DNA of 64,000 bases from Flavobacterium hibisci (GTDB lineage Bacteria > Bacteroidota > Bacteroidia > Flavobacteriales > Flavobacteriaceae): contig NZ_JAIQDW010000013.1 of assembly GCF_020026925.1 (NCBI RefSeq), positions 62,001 to 126,000 on the forward strand, given 5' to 3'. Made by a program: the position numbers and the translations under genes. Below the pieces are notes generated by a model, which saw nothing but the letters and a program-made list of their open reading frames with translations, had not been told where the DNA came from and ran no database searches. Below are positions 1-8,418 of this stretch, one piece after another (the first letter of the stretch is position 1; every line of letters begins with the position of its first letter).

Positions 1-1
1 T

Positions 2-1831
2 TTAGCCAATTCTAAAAAGCTTTTGAGTGACGTAAAACAAAAAGCTGAAAAGAAAAAAGAGTCGCTCAATTTTGAAGAAAATAAACTGCTTAAAAATGAA
101 ATTGCAATTTCTGAACAACTCCGAAAAGTTCTTCGGATAATTGAAAGGGAAATTATTATCAATTCCATTAAAAACAATTCATTAAAAGAAAAATCACTTA
201 AAAAAGTAAATGAAATCGTTACCGTTTCAGCAATCGTGGGTTTACTGCTTACCGTAGTGTTCTCCATCATTATTGTAAGCGATTATTCGAAATCGCAATT
301 GTATAAAAAACAGCTAGAGATTGCCAATTTTAAAACCAAAAACCTTCTTAAAAGCCGTGAGCAGCTTATCTCAACGGTAAGTCATGATTTAAAAACCCCG
401 CTGAGTACCATTGTGGGATATTCTGAACTTTTGAGCAATTCTGATGTGAATACCAAACAGTCGTATTTCATTAAAAACATAAAGAATTCATCTGAATATA
501 TTACACAGCTCGTAAAGGATTTATTAGATTTTTCTCAAATCGAGGCAGGTAAAATTACGATTGAAAAAGTTCCCTTTTTATTACCTGAAATCATTGACGA
601 AGTGGCCAAAAGCATCCAGACTGTTTACAAACAAAAAGACATTGACCTTATTATTAATGTTGATCAAAAACTGAATTCAAAGATTGTTGGCGATCCGTTT
701 CGTCTGAAACAAATTTTGAGCAACATTATTGGAAATGCCTATAAATTTACAGAGCAGGGTTTTATAAGAATCAGTGCTTATGTTGCCGAAGAAAATGATT
801 TTTTTACCATTACCATTGAAGATTCCGGTATTGGTATTGAAAAGAAAAATCAGAAACTCGTTTTTGAAGAATTTGCCCAGGCGAATGAAAACATCGAAAA
901 AAAATACGGGGGGACAGGTTTAGGGCTGGCCATCTGCCAAAAAATCATTTCGATTTTAGGCGGAAAATTAAAGCTTGAAAGCACATTTGGAGAAGGAAGC
1001 ACTTTTGAAATTAAACTACCACTCTTATTTGATACAAGTGCAAGCCAGTCCGACTCAGCATCAAAAGAAATTATTACAAGCTTAGAAAAATTTACTTTTA
1101 TCGTTTTGGATGATGATGTCAATTTGCTGAATCTGACGAGTACTGTTTTAAAACAGCAGGGGCATCAGGTTTTGTCATTTACGAGTGCTGCAGAAGCATT
1201 AGAAACTATTGAGAATACTGATTTTGATTTTATTATTACAGATATTCAGATGCCTGAAATTGACGGTTTCTTGTTTGTTAAAAAATTGAAAAGTAAAAAA
1301 GGTTCATTTTATAAAAATCAGCCCATCATTGCTATAACAGGAAGGACCGATTTAGATTTTTCTACTTACACGAATGCCGGATTTTCTACAGTAATAAACA
1401 AACCTTACTCTCCCAAAGTCTTACTTGAAACCATTCAGAAAGTCTTAGACAATACCATAAGTCTAGACAATAAAATTGTAAAAAGAGAAGAAGAGGTTTC
1501 TTCAAAAACTTATTGTTTAGAAACTTTAAAAGAGTTTTTAGGAAATGATAATGAATCGGCAAAAGAGTTTATCAGATCATTTATCGAAAGTACAATCCGA
1601 AATTTAAAAGATTTAGAAAATGCCGTTGAGAAAAAAAATATTGCCGAAATAAATGCGATCAGTCACAGGATGGCACCAATGTTCAGACAGATTCAGGCAC
1701 ATGAAACTGGTGAAATCCTGAAAAAATTAGAACAAAATAATTTAGAAAACTCAAATTTAGACCCTCTTTTTACTAATTTAAAAACCAAAATAGACTTGTT
1801 ATTTGATGGTTTAAAAAAAGAAATTCTTTAG
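2..1831 (+). CDS. Hybrid sensor histidine kinase with REC and HPt domains (5' end off window)
   Basis: The frame is open to the window edge and the first possible start (TTG at 23) has no support, so the N-terminus is missing. Numbering from that TTG: a charged helical stretch (1-60), a membrane segment (about 65-86), HisKA with the SHDLKTPL H-box (H121), an HATPase_c domain with N box and DSGIGI and GGTGLGL glycine loops, a receiver domain (about 357-465, phospho-acceptor D407) and a C-terminal HPt helix bundle (H548 in SHRMAP). The tail before the membrane segment fits a periplasmic helical sensor domain lying upstream. The domain order predicts an internal His-Asp-His relay that hands phosphate to a separate response regulator. 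The NtrC-type regulator converging on it, with overlapping stop codons, is the obvious candidate; that pairing is inferred. Confidence 0.95.
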   Translation, partial: LANSKKLLSDVKQKAEKKKESLNFEENKLLKNEIAISEQLRKVLRIIEREIIINSIKNNSLKEKSLKKVNEIVTVSAIVGLLLTVVFSIIIVSDYSKSQLYKKQLEIANFKTKNLLKSREQLISTVSHDLKTPLSTIVGYSELLSNSDVNTKQSYFIKNIKNSSEYITQLVKDLLDFSQIEAGKITIEKVPFLLPEIIDEVAKSIQTVYKQKDIDLIINVDQKLNSKIVGDPFRLKQILSNIIGNAYKFTEQGFIRISAYVAEENDFFTITIEDSGIGIEKKNQKLVFEEFAQANENIEKKYGGTGLGLAICQKIISILGGKLKLESTFGEGSTFEIKLPLLFDTSASQSDSASKEIITSLEKFTFIVLDDDVNLLNLTSTVLKQQGHQVLSFTSAAEALETIENTDFDFIITDIQMPEIDGFLFVKKLKSKKGSFYKNQPIIAITGRTDLDFSTYTNAGFSTVINKPYSPKVLLETIQKVLDNTISLDNKIVKREEEVSSKTYCLETLKEFLGNDNESAKEFIRSFIESTIRNLKDLENAVEKKNIAEINAISHRMAPMFRQIQAHETGEILKKLEQNNLENSNLDPLFTNLKTKIDLLFDGLKKEIL

Positions 1832-3168
1832 TCAATATTGTATTGTTTTAATTTATTGTAAAGCGTTTTTCGGGTTATTTTCAATAGCTTTGCCGCTTCA
1901 GATTTATTATTTTGAGTCCTGGATAAAGCATGAATAATGGCTTCCCTTTCATTATCAGACAAAGAAAAACTCCCTGAACTGCCCAGTTTTTCTGTTTGAA
2001 AAAACTCAATAGGCAAAACATCGCTTTCGATAAAATCTCCCTGAGACAAAAGCGTAGCACGTTTGATACAGTTTTGAAGCTCGCGTAAATTTCCAGGCCA
2101 GCTGTATTTTTGAAAAATGGCTACTACCTCTGGTGAAAATCCTATAATATCTTTATTCAATTGCTGGTTTGCCTTCTCTAAAAAATAATCGGCAAAAACC
2201 ATCAAATCTTCTCCCCTGTCGGTTAATGAAGGTGACTGAATAGAAAATTCATTGATTCGATGATACAAATCTTCACGAAAATCACCATTTTTAACAGCTT
2301 CACGCAAATCTTCGTTGGTAGCTGTAATAATCCTGATATCAACATTAATTTCTTTATTGCTGCCGACTGGTTTTATTTTTCGTTCCTGAAGTGCCCTTAA
2401 CAACTGAATCTGATTTTCATAGGAAAGATTCCCTATTTCGTCCAGAAAAATGGTTCCTCCGTTTGCTGCTTCAAAATATCCTGTTTTGTCACTTATTGCT
2501 CCGGTAAAAGATCCTTTTAAATGTCCGAAAAACTCACTCGCTGCCAATTCTTTCGGAATCGCACCACAGTCAACTGCTATAAAATTATTGTTTTTTCTTT
2601 GGCTTTGCTGGTGGATGCTTTTTGCAATAATTTCTTTTCCTGTGCCGCTTTCCCCTATAATTAAAACAGACATGTCAGTAGGACTTACCAGTTTAATATG
2701 CTCTAATAATTTTTTGGAAGCAACAGAAATTCCTTTCACAAACTCATTTTCTGGTGGAGCCTGTTTATTTGCAGCTTTTTTTTCTTTTACTACAACTTTT
2801 TCAGTTGGTGCCGTTTGGAGTGCATTGGTAATAACCAATAAAACTTCATCAGGATTAAATGGTTTCGAGATGTAATCAGATGCTCCGTTTTTAATTGCTT
2901 TTACGGCAGTATTTACATCCGAGTAGCCTGTCATAAGTATAACAGGAATTTCAGGATGAGACATTTTAAATTCAGACATCAAAACAATACCGTCAGCATC
3001 AGGCAAACGGAGGTCTGTCAAAATCAAATCAAAAGATTCTTTTTTGATATATAACCGGGCTTCTTCTGCAGAGAAAGCAATAATGACATCAAATGCTTTT
3101 TTTTCGAGAAACCTTTCTAATAATTTGCAAAATGAAATATCGTCTTCAATTAATAATATCTTTGGCAT
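1828..3168 (-). CDS. NtrC-family sigma-54-dependent response regulator
   Basis: It has the standard three-part layout at the usual length (446 aa): receiver domain 1-120 with D52 as phospho-acceptor and K102 in SKPF, AAA+ domain with Walker A GESGTGKE (172-179), the sigma-54 contact loop GSFTGA (219-224, a serine variant of GAFTGA), Walker B TIFLDE (239-244), and a Fis-type helix-turn-helix at about 405-446. Proteins of this family open sigma-54 promoters once phosphorylated. Its 3' end overlaps the end of the convergent hybrid kinase by four bases. Upstream on the same strand lies an operon of four PepSY-like genes that carries a sigma-54-like promoter, so it may control that operon. The target is inferred; the family assignment is secure. 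Confidence 0.96.
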   Translation of the reverse strand: MPKILLIEDDISFCKLLERFLEKKAFDVIIAFSAEEARLYIKKESFDLILTDLRLPDADGIVLMSEFKMSHPEIPVILMTGYSDVNTAVKAIKNGASDYISKPFNPDEVLLVITNALQTAPTEKVVVKEKKAANKQAPPENEFVKGISVASKKLLEHIKLVSPTDMSVLIIGESGTGKEIIAKSIHQQSQRKNNNFIAVDCGAIPKELAASEFFGHLKGSFTGAISDKTGYFEAANGGTIFLDEIGNLSYENQIQLLRALQERKIKPVGSNKEINVDIRIITATNEDLREAVKNGDFREDLYHRINEFSIQSPSLTDRGEDLMVFADYFLEKANQQLNKDIIGFSPEVVAIFQKYSWPGNLRELQNCIKRATLLSQGDFIESDVLPIEFFQTEKLGSSGSFSLSDNEREAIIHALSRTQNNKSEAAKLLKITRKTLYNKLKQYNID

Positions 3169-3230
3169 TGCTTTTCAGGTCTTTTTGCTAAAATACCACT
3201 ATTAATGCAGTATTATCACAAAATTATGTA

Positions 3231-3265
3231 AAAAAAAAGAGACTGCTGTTAAGCAATCTCTTTTT
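3231..3265 (-). terminator. Rho-independent terminator after the PepSY-like operon
   Basis: A 9-bp stem (3238-3246 with 3253-3261, one G-T pair) closes a 6-base loop and is followed on the minus strand by a run of T. There is also a T run on the plus side, so it could work both ways. It separates the PepSY-like operon from the regulator gene. Confidence 0.85.
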
Positions 3266-3294
3266 CACCAAAAACATAAATCTAATTCACCTAA

Positions 3295-3591
3295 TTATAT
3301 TTTTAACCAGTTACCTTCAGCATCCGAATAAACAGTAGCCTTCTGGTCTCCAACTGCTATGTCTAATTTGTATTCGTTTTTGTCGTTTTTATATGCTTTT
3401 TCAAGCACGGCACCCGGATAAGCTGTTTCCAGAGCTGTCTTCACAGCTGCGGGAACATCGTCGTTACTAATTTCAGTAAATTCTGACTGAAACACCAGGG
3501 AAGTTTTTTGTGGTTGAGCATCGGTAATTGTTGATGCATAGATTGATAAACTTCCAAAAACAATCGCTGCGGATAAAATTAACTTTTTCAT
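3295..3591 (-). CDS. Secreted PepSY-like protein, paralog 4 of a tandem array
   Basis: A 98-aa protein with a classical signal peptide (lysines, hydrophobic core, cleavage after about residue 20) and a mature domain resembling the PepSY-like family once called DUF2874 (putative beta-lactamase-inhibitor-like). Shared marks with its three neighbours are the VPAAVKTAL helix, the AYPGAVLEKAYKN segment, the EYKL strand and a C-terminal GNWLKI strand. It is the last gene of the four, 15 bases after the previous stop, and is followed by a strong terminator. Members of this family are small periplasmic or exported proteins of unknown role. No catalytic residues are visible. Confidence 0.88.
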   Translation of the reverse strand: MKKLILSAAIVFGSLSIYASTITDAQPQKTSLVFQSEFTEISNDDVPAAVKTALETAYPGAVLEKAYKNDKNEYKLDIAVGDQKATVYSDAEGNWLKI

Positions 3592-3606
3592 AATGATTTA
3601 ATTTAG

Positions 3607-3903
3607 TTACTTTTTAATGACATTTCCTGATGCATCTGTAAAAATTGTATACTTCTTGTCCCCGTTCGAAATTTCCAGTTTATACTCGTTTTTAGCATTT
3701 TTATATACCTTTTCGAGTTTAGTGTTTGGAAAAGATTTCTCTGCTGTAGATTTTACAGCTGCCGGTACTGCATCTGAAGCAACTTCTGTGTATTCATCCT
3801 GAAAAAAGAAAGAATTAACATTTGAATTTTTTACGTGAGGAATAGCTGCCTGAACTGATAAACCTCCTAAAATAACTGCTGCAGATAAAATTAATTTTTT
3901 CAT
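3607..3903 (-). CDS. Secreted PepSY-like protein, paralog 3 of a tandem array
   Basis: A 98-aa exported protein with a signal peptide starting MKKLILSAA, almost the same as that of the next gene downstream. The mature part again has VPAAVKS, FPNTKLEKVYKN, NEYKLEI and a closing GNVIKK strand, the single PepSY-like repeat of the family. It lies 14 bases after paralog 2 and 15 before paralog 4, so all four are probably on one transcript. The closely similar leader peptides with more divergent mature parts suggest gene duplication followed by divergence of the exported domain. Function unknown. Confidence 0.88.
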   Translation of the reverse strand: MKKLILSAAVILGGLSVQAAIPHVKNSNVNSFFFQDEYTEVASDAVPAAVKSTAEKSFPNTKLEKVYKNAKNEYKLEISNGDKKYTIFTDASGNVIKK

Positions 3904-3917
3904 AATGCTTCTTTTAT

Positions 3918-4205
3918 TTATTTTTTAAGAATATTTCCTTTTTCGTCTGTGAAAACAGTAGATTTTTCACCTCTAACTGTAATTTCAATTTTATATTCTT
4001 TTTTGCTGTTTACAAATGCTTTTTCAAGTTTTACACCTGGATAAGCATTATCTAAACCTGTTTTAATGGCTGCCGGAACAGCATCGATTTCTTTATAATC
4101 GTCCTGAAATATTGTTTTAGTAATTGTATTTACCGGACTTAATATTGATGCCTGAATTGACAAACTTCCTAAAACTATTGCTGCTGTTAAGATTATCTTT
4201 TTCAT
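3918..4205 (-). CDS. Secreted PepSY-like protein, paralog 2 of a tandem array
   Basis: A 95-aa exported protein, slightly shorter than its neighbours through a small gap before the VPAAIKTGL helix. It keeps the AYPGVKLEKAF and EYKIEI motifs and ends in GNILKK. The signal peptide is followed by a FQDDY-type stretch found in all four paralogs at the start of the mature domain. Spacing to paralog 1 is 28 bases, the widest in the array, with no promoter that I can recognise in between. Role unknown; the genome context suggests an envelope response. Confidence 0.88.
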   Translation of the reverse strand: MKKIILTAAIVLGSLSIQASILSPVNTITKTIFQDDYKEIDAVPAAIKTGLDNAYPGVKLEKAFVNSKKEYKIEITVRGEKSTVFTDEKGNILKK

Positions 4206-4233
4206 AATAAGTCATTTTTAAAGATTACTTAAA

Positions 4234-4530
4234 TTATTTTTTAATCCATGATCCATCTGCATTAGCAAAAAGATTACCTACTTTGTCACCAACTGTAACA
4301 TCTAGTTTGTATTCTGATTTCTCATTTTTATATGCTTTTGTAAGCACAGCATCCGGATATGCTTTTTTAAGAGCTTCTGTAATTGCAGCTGGCAATTCTT
4401 CTAATTTTACTTCAGTATATTCGTCCTGAATTGTAATAGTTTTTACAATATTATTTGAAATTGGAGAAGTTGATGCAAATGAAGTTAAACCTCCCAAAAC
4501 AATTGCGGCTGATAAAAATAAATTTTTCAT
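4234..4530 (-). CDS. Secreted PepSY-like protein, paralog 1 (first gene) of a tandem array
   Basis: A 98-aa exported protein and the promoter-proximal member of the four. It has a signal peptide, then the TIQDEYTEV start of the mature domain, LPAAITEAL, AYPDAVLTKAYKN, EYKLDV and a terminal GSWIKK strand. About 50-65 bases upstream of its start lies a match to the sigma-54 -24/-12 promoter, which fits the sigma-54 activator gene encoded just beyond the array. That control is an inference from position and motif. The biochemical function of this PepSY-like family is not established. Confidence 0.88.
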   Translation of the reverse strand: MKNLFLSAAIVLGGLTSFASTSPISNNIVKTITIQDEYTEVKLEELPAAITEALKKAYPDAVLTKAYKNEKSEYKLDVTVGDKVGNLFANADGSWIKK

Positions 4531-4578
4531 AATGTGTATATTTTAAATTATTTAATTATTGTTTTACACATTAGAGAA

Positions 4579-4594
4579 AGAAATTATTGTGCCA
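4579..4594 (-). promoter_or_regulatory. Sigma-54-like promoter (-24/-12) before the PepSY-like operon
   Basis: On the minus strand the sequence reads TGGCAC, five bases, TTTCT. The consensus is TGGCAC-N5-TTGCW, so the -24 hexamer is exact, the spacing is exact and one base of the -12 GC is changed. A start about 12 bases on would give a leader of roughly 38 bases before the ATG of paralog 1. Confidence 0.6.
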
Positions 4595-4942
4595 TAATCA
4601 AAAAATAAAGCCTTCAGACATCTAAAGTACTATTTTTTAATAAGTTAGCCAAATAAAAACATTTTTAAAAGTAATAACAACTGTATAATTTAACACAACC
4701 TCTGTGTAAAAAATATACACAAAAGTGTTTCTATGTTATTTATATTCTAATTTTTTGACATCTAGGAAAGATTATGATTCCATATACTTTCCCAAAATAA
4801 ATTTTTGAACTCATTTAAAAATGATGCAGAATAAACAGAATAATAATACAAAAATTATAACCTCAAAAAAAATTTTAACATAATCGCAAACAATTCATAA
4901 TAATTGTGTTAGCCCCATGCTTAAATGTTAAAAATTAAGTTG

Positions 4943-4950
4943 TAATTTTG
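4943..4950 (+). promoter_or_regulatory. Bacteroidota -7 promoter element for the OmpA-family gene
   Basis: TAATTTTG matches the flavobacterial -7 consensus TAnnTTTG and ends 27 bases before the start codon. No TTG stands at the expected -33 distance. Confidence 0.55.
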
Positions 4951-4977
4951 CACAAATTTTAAAATTGGAATATAAAA

Positions 4978-6228
4978 ATGAAAAAAATTATACTATTACT
5001 TGTTCTGCTTGTAACAGTTGTAAAGACTAATGCTCAAACAAGCAGTGTCGAAAGTTTGGCTGATGGCAATTTCAACAAATGGTCTATCGAATTAGCAGGG
5101 GGATTTAACAAACCACAAAAGCCAATGAAATATTACACCTCAACTATAAGTCCGTACGTTGTTGATTTAGGGGTTCGATACATGCTTAATAACAAATTTG
5201 GTCTGAAAGCTGATTTAGGATTCAATAGTTTCCAGGAACAAAAAAACACAACTCCTTTTGATACCAAATATTATAGATTTGATATTCAGGGTGTAGCCAA
5301 CTTTGGTAGAATTATGAATTTTGAAACCTGGACACAGACAATTGGCCTATTAGGGCATACAGGTTTTGGTGCTGCATATTTTGAAGATAAAAACTCTTCA
5401 ATAGACGACAAAATGATTAATTTCATAATCGGTGTAACAGGTCAGGTTAAACTTTCTAACAAATTGGTTCTTACGGGAGATTTTTCAACTATTGTGAATG
5501 CCCTTCAAAACCATACATATGATGCAGCTGCATTAAATCCCGAAAAAGGTTTCAACGGAGCTTTATTTAATGGTACTATAGGGTTGACATTATATCTGGG
5601 AAAAAACGAAAAACACGCCGACTGGGTTACTATTGTTGACAATGAAGTAATTGTTCAAAGAGAAAGAATTGATCAGCTTGAAAAAATGTTAAATGATAGT
5701 GATAAAGATGGTGTAGCTGATTATTTAGATTTAGAACCTAACACTATTGCAGGACTTATGGTGGATTCTAAAGGAAGAGCTGTTGACTTAAATAATAACG
5801 GCATACCTGATGAATTAGAGAGGTACTTAACAAAAACTTATCCAAGCAGATCTGATGCTCCATTGAGCGATAAGGAATCAATCACAAATTTAGTGAACGG
5901 AGGTTATGTTGCCGCTTATTTCGATTTCAACAAATCTACTCCAAATGAATCCTCTATGGATGGTATTAATTTTGTACTAAACTATTTAAGAAACAATCCT
6001 TCAGCTTCTGTTGACATTACGGGCTATGCTGATGAAATTGGTAATGCTTCATACAACGAAAAATTAGCAGATGAAAGAGCAAACAATGTAAAAGAAATTC
6101 TTCTTAAAGCGAAAATTGCCCCTGAAAGAATTAATGTCATGAGAGGTGGCGTAGATTCTTCTGTAGATAAAGAGTCTGCTACCGCAAGAAAGTTAGTTCG
6201 AAGAGTTACTTTCAAAATAAAAAACTAA
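4978..6228 (+). CDS. OmpA-family outer-membrane protein
   Basis: A 416-aa protein with a signal peptide ending near residue 19 (TNAQ). The N-terminal half (about 25-210) looks like an outer-membrane beta-barrel, with alternating aromatic strands and a YLGKN end. A single calcium-binding-like TSP3 segment (DSDKDGVADYLD) links it to a C-terminal OmpA peptidoglycan-binding domain (about 300-416), recognised by YFDFNKSTP, the DITGYADEIG signature and the RANNVKEIL helix. It should span the outer membrane and hold on to peptidoglycan. It is monocistronic: its own -7 element lies upstream and a strong terminator directly downstream. A second, larger OmpA/TSP3 protein is encoded at 34.9-36.4 kb. Confidence 0.92.
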   Translation: MKKIILLLVLLVTVVKTNAQTSSVESLADGNFNKWSIELAGGFNKPQKPMKYYTSTISPYVVDLGVRYMLNNKFGLKADLGFNSFQEQKNTTPFDTKYYRFDIQGVANFGRIMNFETWTQTIGLLGHTGFGAAYFEDKNSSIDDKMINFIIGVTGQVKLSNKLVLTGDFSTIVNALQNHTYDAAALNPEKGFNGALFNGTIGLTLYLGKNEKHADWVTIVDNEVIVQRERIDQLEKMLNDSDKDGVADYLDLEPNTIAGLMVDSKGRAVDLNNNGIPDELERYLTKTYPSRSDAPLSDKESITNLVNGGYVAAYFDFNKSTPNESSMDGINFVLNYLRNNPSASVDITGYADEIGNASYNEKLADERANNVKEILLKAKIAPERINVMRGGVDSSVDKESATARKLVRRVTFKIKN

Positions 6229-6252
6229 CACATCGCTTGTAATCTAATAATT

Positions 6253-6288
6253 AAAAATGCCACATCACGCAAGATGTGGCATTTTTTT
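6253..6288 (+). terminator. Strong rho-independent terminator after the OmpA-family gene
   Basis: A 14-bp perfect stem built on AATGCCACATC (6253-6266 with 6273-6286) and a 6-base loop, followed by T residues. An A-rich left side makes it possibly bidirectional. Confidence 0.9.
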
Positions 6289-6423
6289 ATATATCACAGT
6301 CGCTTATTTATAAGTCCCTAAGACTACTGAATTTAAAATCAGAATGAGCACTGTAAAGAATTACTTTTAGTTGTCATAATTAAATATGGATTTAAACAAT
6401 CAACAAACACTAAAATCAAGGCA

Positions 6424-6452
6424 TAAAAAAACCTCATTTTTCAATGAGGTTT
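6424..6452 (-). terminator. Rho-independent terminator after accC
   Basis: A perfect 10-bp stem (6429-6438 with 6443-6452), 4-base loop, then a T run on the minus strand, eight bases beyond the accC stop codon. Confidence 0.9.
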
Positions 6453-6460
6453 AATATTAT

Positions 6461-7807
6461 CTATTCCGGGCTATTCATTTTGAAAGTATCCATGAAAGCA
6501 GTCGTATAATCTCCTGCAATGTATTTTGGATCATCCATTAATTGTCTATGGAAAGGTATTGTCGTTTTCACACCTTCGATTACAAACTCGTCAAGAGCTC
6601 TTCTCATTTTACTAATCGCTTCTTCACGCGACTGCGCTGTTGTAATTAACTTCGCAATCATGGAATCGTAATTTGGCGGAATGCTATATCCTGAGTAAAC
6701 GTGCGTATCTAAACGAACTCCGTGTCCTCCAGGCATATGAAGCGTAGTGATTTTTCCTGGTGAAGGACGAAAATCGTTATAAGGATCTTCAGCGTTAATA
6801 CGAACTTCTATAGCATGTAATTCAGGAAGATAGTTTTTACCAGAAATTGGAATTCCGGCAGCAACCATAATCTGCTCACGGATCAGATCATAATCAATTA
6901 CCTGTTCAGTAATTGGATGCTCAACCTGAATACGTGTATTCATTTCCATGAAATAGAAGTTTCTATGTTTATCCACTAAAAATTCTACAGTTCCTGCTCC
7001 TTCGTATTTAATGAATTCAGCTGCTTTTACAGCCGCTTCTCCCATTCTTGTACGCAATTCATCAGTCATGAAAGGTGAAGGTGTTTCTTCAGTAAGTTTT
7101 TGGTGGCGACGCTGAACAGAACAGTCTCTTTCAGAAAGGTGACATGCTTTTCCGTAAGAATCACCGACAACCTGAATTTCGATATGACGTGGCTCTTCAA
7201 TAAGTTTCTCCATGTACATACCGTCATTTCCAAAAGCAGCAGCAGCTTCCTGACGTGCACTTTCCCATGCTTTTAAAAGCTCATCTTCTTTCCAGATGGC
7301 ACGCATTCCTTTTCCACCACCACCTGCAGTAGCTTTCATCATAACCGGGTATCCGATTTCTTTAGCTACTTTTTGCGCATGTTCGAAAGATTCTAATAAT
7401 CCGTCTGAACCTGGCACACATGGTACTCCTGCTGCTTTCATTGTAGCTTTTGCAGAAGCTTTATCTCCCATTCGGTCGATCATTTCAGGAGCTGCACCAA
7501 TAAATTTGATTCCGTGCTCCTGACAAATTTTAGAGAATTTAGCATTCTCTGAAAGAAATCCGTATCCCGGATGTATTGCATCTGCATTTGTAATTTCTGC
7601 AGCAGCAATAATATTTGACATTTTTAAATACGATAAGTTACTTGGAGGAGGACCAATACAAACCGCTTCATCAGCAAACTTAACATGTAAGCTTTCCGCA
7701 TCGGCTGTAGAGTAAACTGCTACAGTTTTGATTCCCATTTCCTTGCATGTACGAATTACACGTAATGCAATTTCTCCTCTATTCGCAATTAATATTTTTT
7801 TAAACAT
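6461..7807 (-). CDS. accC: Acetyl-CoA carboxylase, biotin carboxylase subunit
   Basis: At 448 aa this is the standard bacterial AccC length. It carries out ATP-dependent carboxylation of the biotin on AccB, the first half-reaction of malonyl-CoA formation. Visible marks are the N-terminal [11 protein letters not shown] segment, the ATP-grasp glycine loop TAGGGGKGM (about 160-170), the HIEIQV strand, and the [11 protein letters not shown] metal and biotin site. It follows accB on the same strand after a 99-base spacer of phrase repeats. There is no fused biotinyl or carboxyltransferase domain, so it is not a propionyl-CoA or pyruvate carboxylase. Confidence 0.98.
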   Translation of the reverse strand: MFKKILIANRGEIALRVIRTCKEMGIKTVAVYSTADAESLHVKFADEAVCIGPPPSNLSYLKMSNIIAAAEITNADAIHPGYGFLSENAKFSKICQEHGIKFIGAAPEMIDRMGDKASAKATMKAAGVPCVPGSDGLLESFEHAQKVAKEIGYPVMMKATAGGGGKGMRAIWKEDELLKAWESARQEAAAAFGNDGMYMEKLIEEPRHIEIQVVGDSYGKACHLSERDCSVQRRHQKLTEETPSPFMTDELRTRMGEAAVKAAEFIKYEGAGTVEFLVDKHRNFYFMEMNTRIQVEHPITEQVIDYDLIREQIMVAAGIPISGKNYLPELHAIEVRINAEDPYNDFRPSPGKITTLHMPGGHGVRLDTHVYSGYSIPPNYDSMIAKLITTAQSREEAISKMRRALDEFVIEGVKTTIPFHRQLMDDPKYIAGDYTTAFMDTFKMNSPE

Positions 7808-7906
7808 CTTTTTAAAATTAGATAATTAGATAATTAGACAATTGGATTATTAGATTTCAAGCACTTTTAAAAAAAGTCTAAAATCTAACGATCTAACCAT
7901 CTAAAA
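7808..7906. repeat. Phrase-built inverted repeat between accB and accC
   Basis: The left arm repeats TTAGATAA-type units three times and the right arm repeats ATCTAAnn units about four times. The arms are imperfect reverse complements (TTAGAT against ATCTAA), so RNA through the operon could fold into a long AT-rich hairpin. Confidence 0.7.
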
Positions 7907-8395
7907 TTAAGATGGATCAACTAAGAACAAAGGCTGGTCAAATTCTACAGGAGACATATCGTCAACAAGAATTTTTACAATTTTACCTGAAACTTCAGAT
8001 TCAATTTCGTTGAATAATTTCATTGCTTCAATTACACAAAGAACATCACCTTTAGCGATAGTACTTCCTACTTCAGTGAAAACTGGTTTATCCGGAGATG
8101 GCTTTCTGTAAAATGTCCCAATAATTGGAGATTTTATGGTAATGAATTTAGAATTTTCAGCAGGAGCAGCCGCTTCACTATTTACGTTTACAACTACCGG
8201 TGCAGTTTGCTGCGGAGCAACTGCTTGCGGCAATGCAGCCTGAGCTGGTAATTGCTGTACATAAGTAGCTTCAGTTACATTTGTTTCTAAAGTTGTTCTG
8301 ATAGTGATTTTTACATCATCCATTTCTAACTTCACCTCTGCAACTCCCGAATTTGCTACAAATTTGATTAGGTTTTGAATTTCTTTTAAATCCAT
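7907..8395 (-). CDS. accB: Biotin carboxyl carrier protein of acetyl-CoA carboxylase
   Basis: A 162-aa BCCP. The N-terminal 40 residues are a short helical and strand region, followed by an Ala/Gln/Pro-rich linker (about 45-85) and the biotinyl domain with the CVIEAMKLFNEI motif, in which K126 is the lysine that receives biotin. It carries carboxybiotin between AccC and the carboxyltransferase. Its start lies 23 bases after the fabH stop, so fabH, accB and accC probably form one transcript, a known fatty-acid cluster in Bacteroidota. Confidence 0.98.
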   Translation of the reverse strand: MDLKEIQNLIKFVANSGVAEVKLEMDDVKITIRTTLETNVTEATYVQQLPAQAALPQAVAPQQTAPVVVNVNSEAAAPAENSKFITIKSPIIGTFYRKPSPDKPVFTEVGSTIAKGDVLCVIEAMKLFNEIESEVSGKIVKILVDDMSPVEFDQPLFLVDPS

Positions 8396-8418
8396 AATGA
8401 TTCGTTTTTAGTTTTAAT

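Larger units (their letters stand above)
4531..4977. other. Intergenic region between divergent PepSY-like operon and OmpA-family gene
   Basis: These 447 bases are very AT-rich and contain no credible gene. The left part carries the sigma-54-like promoter of the minus-strand operon and the right part a TAnnTTTG element for the plus-strand gene. The middle (about 4600-4900) holds short A and T runs only; upstream binding sites for the activator would be expected here but I cannot point to a clear repeat. Confidence 0.7.

Noticed and set aside
2450..2875. 141-codon frame on the plus strand inside the sigma-54 regulator gene
   Set aside because: It is antisense to a clearly real gene with intact AAA+ motifs; a frame shadow.
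3295..4530. Tandem small genes as a prophage or toxin-antitoxin island
   Set aside because: All four have signal peptides and the same PepSY-like domain; no phage or toxin motif is nearby.
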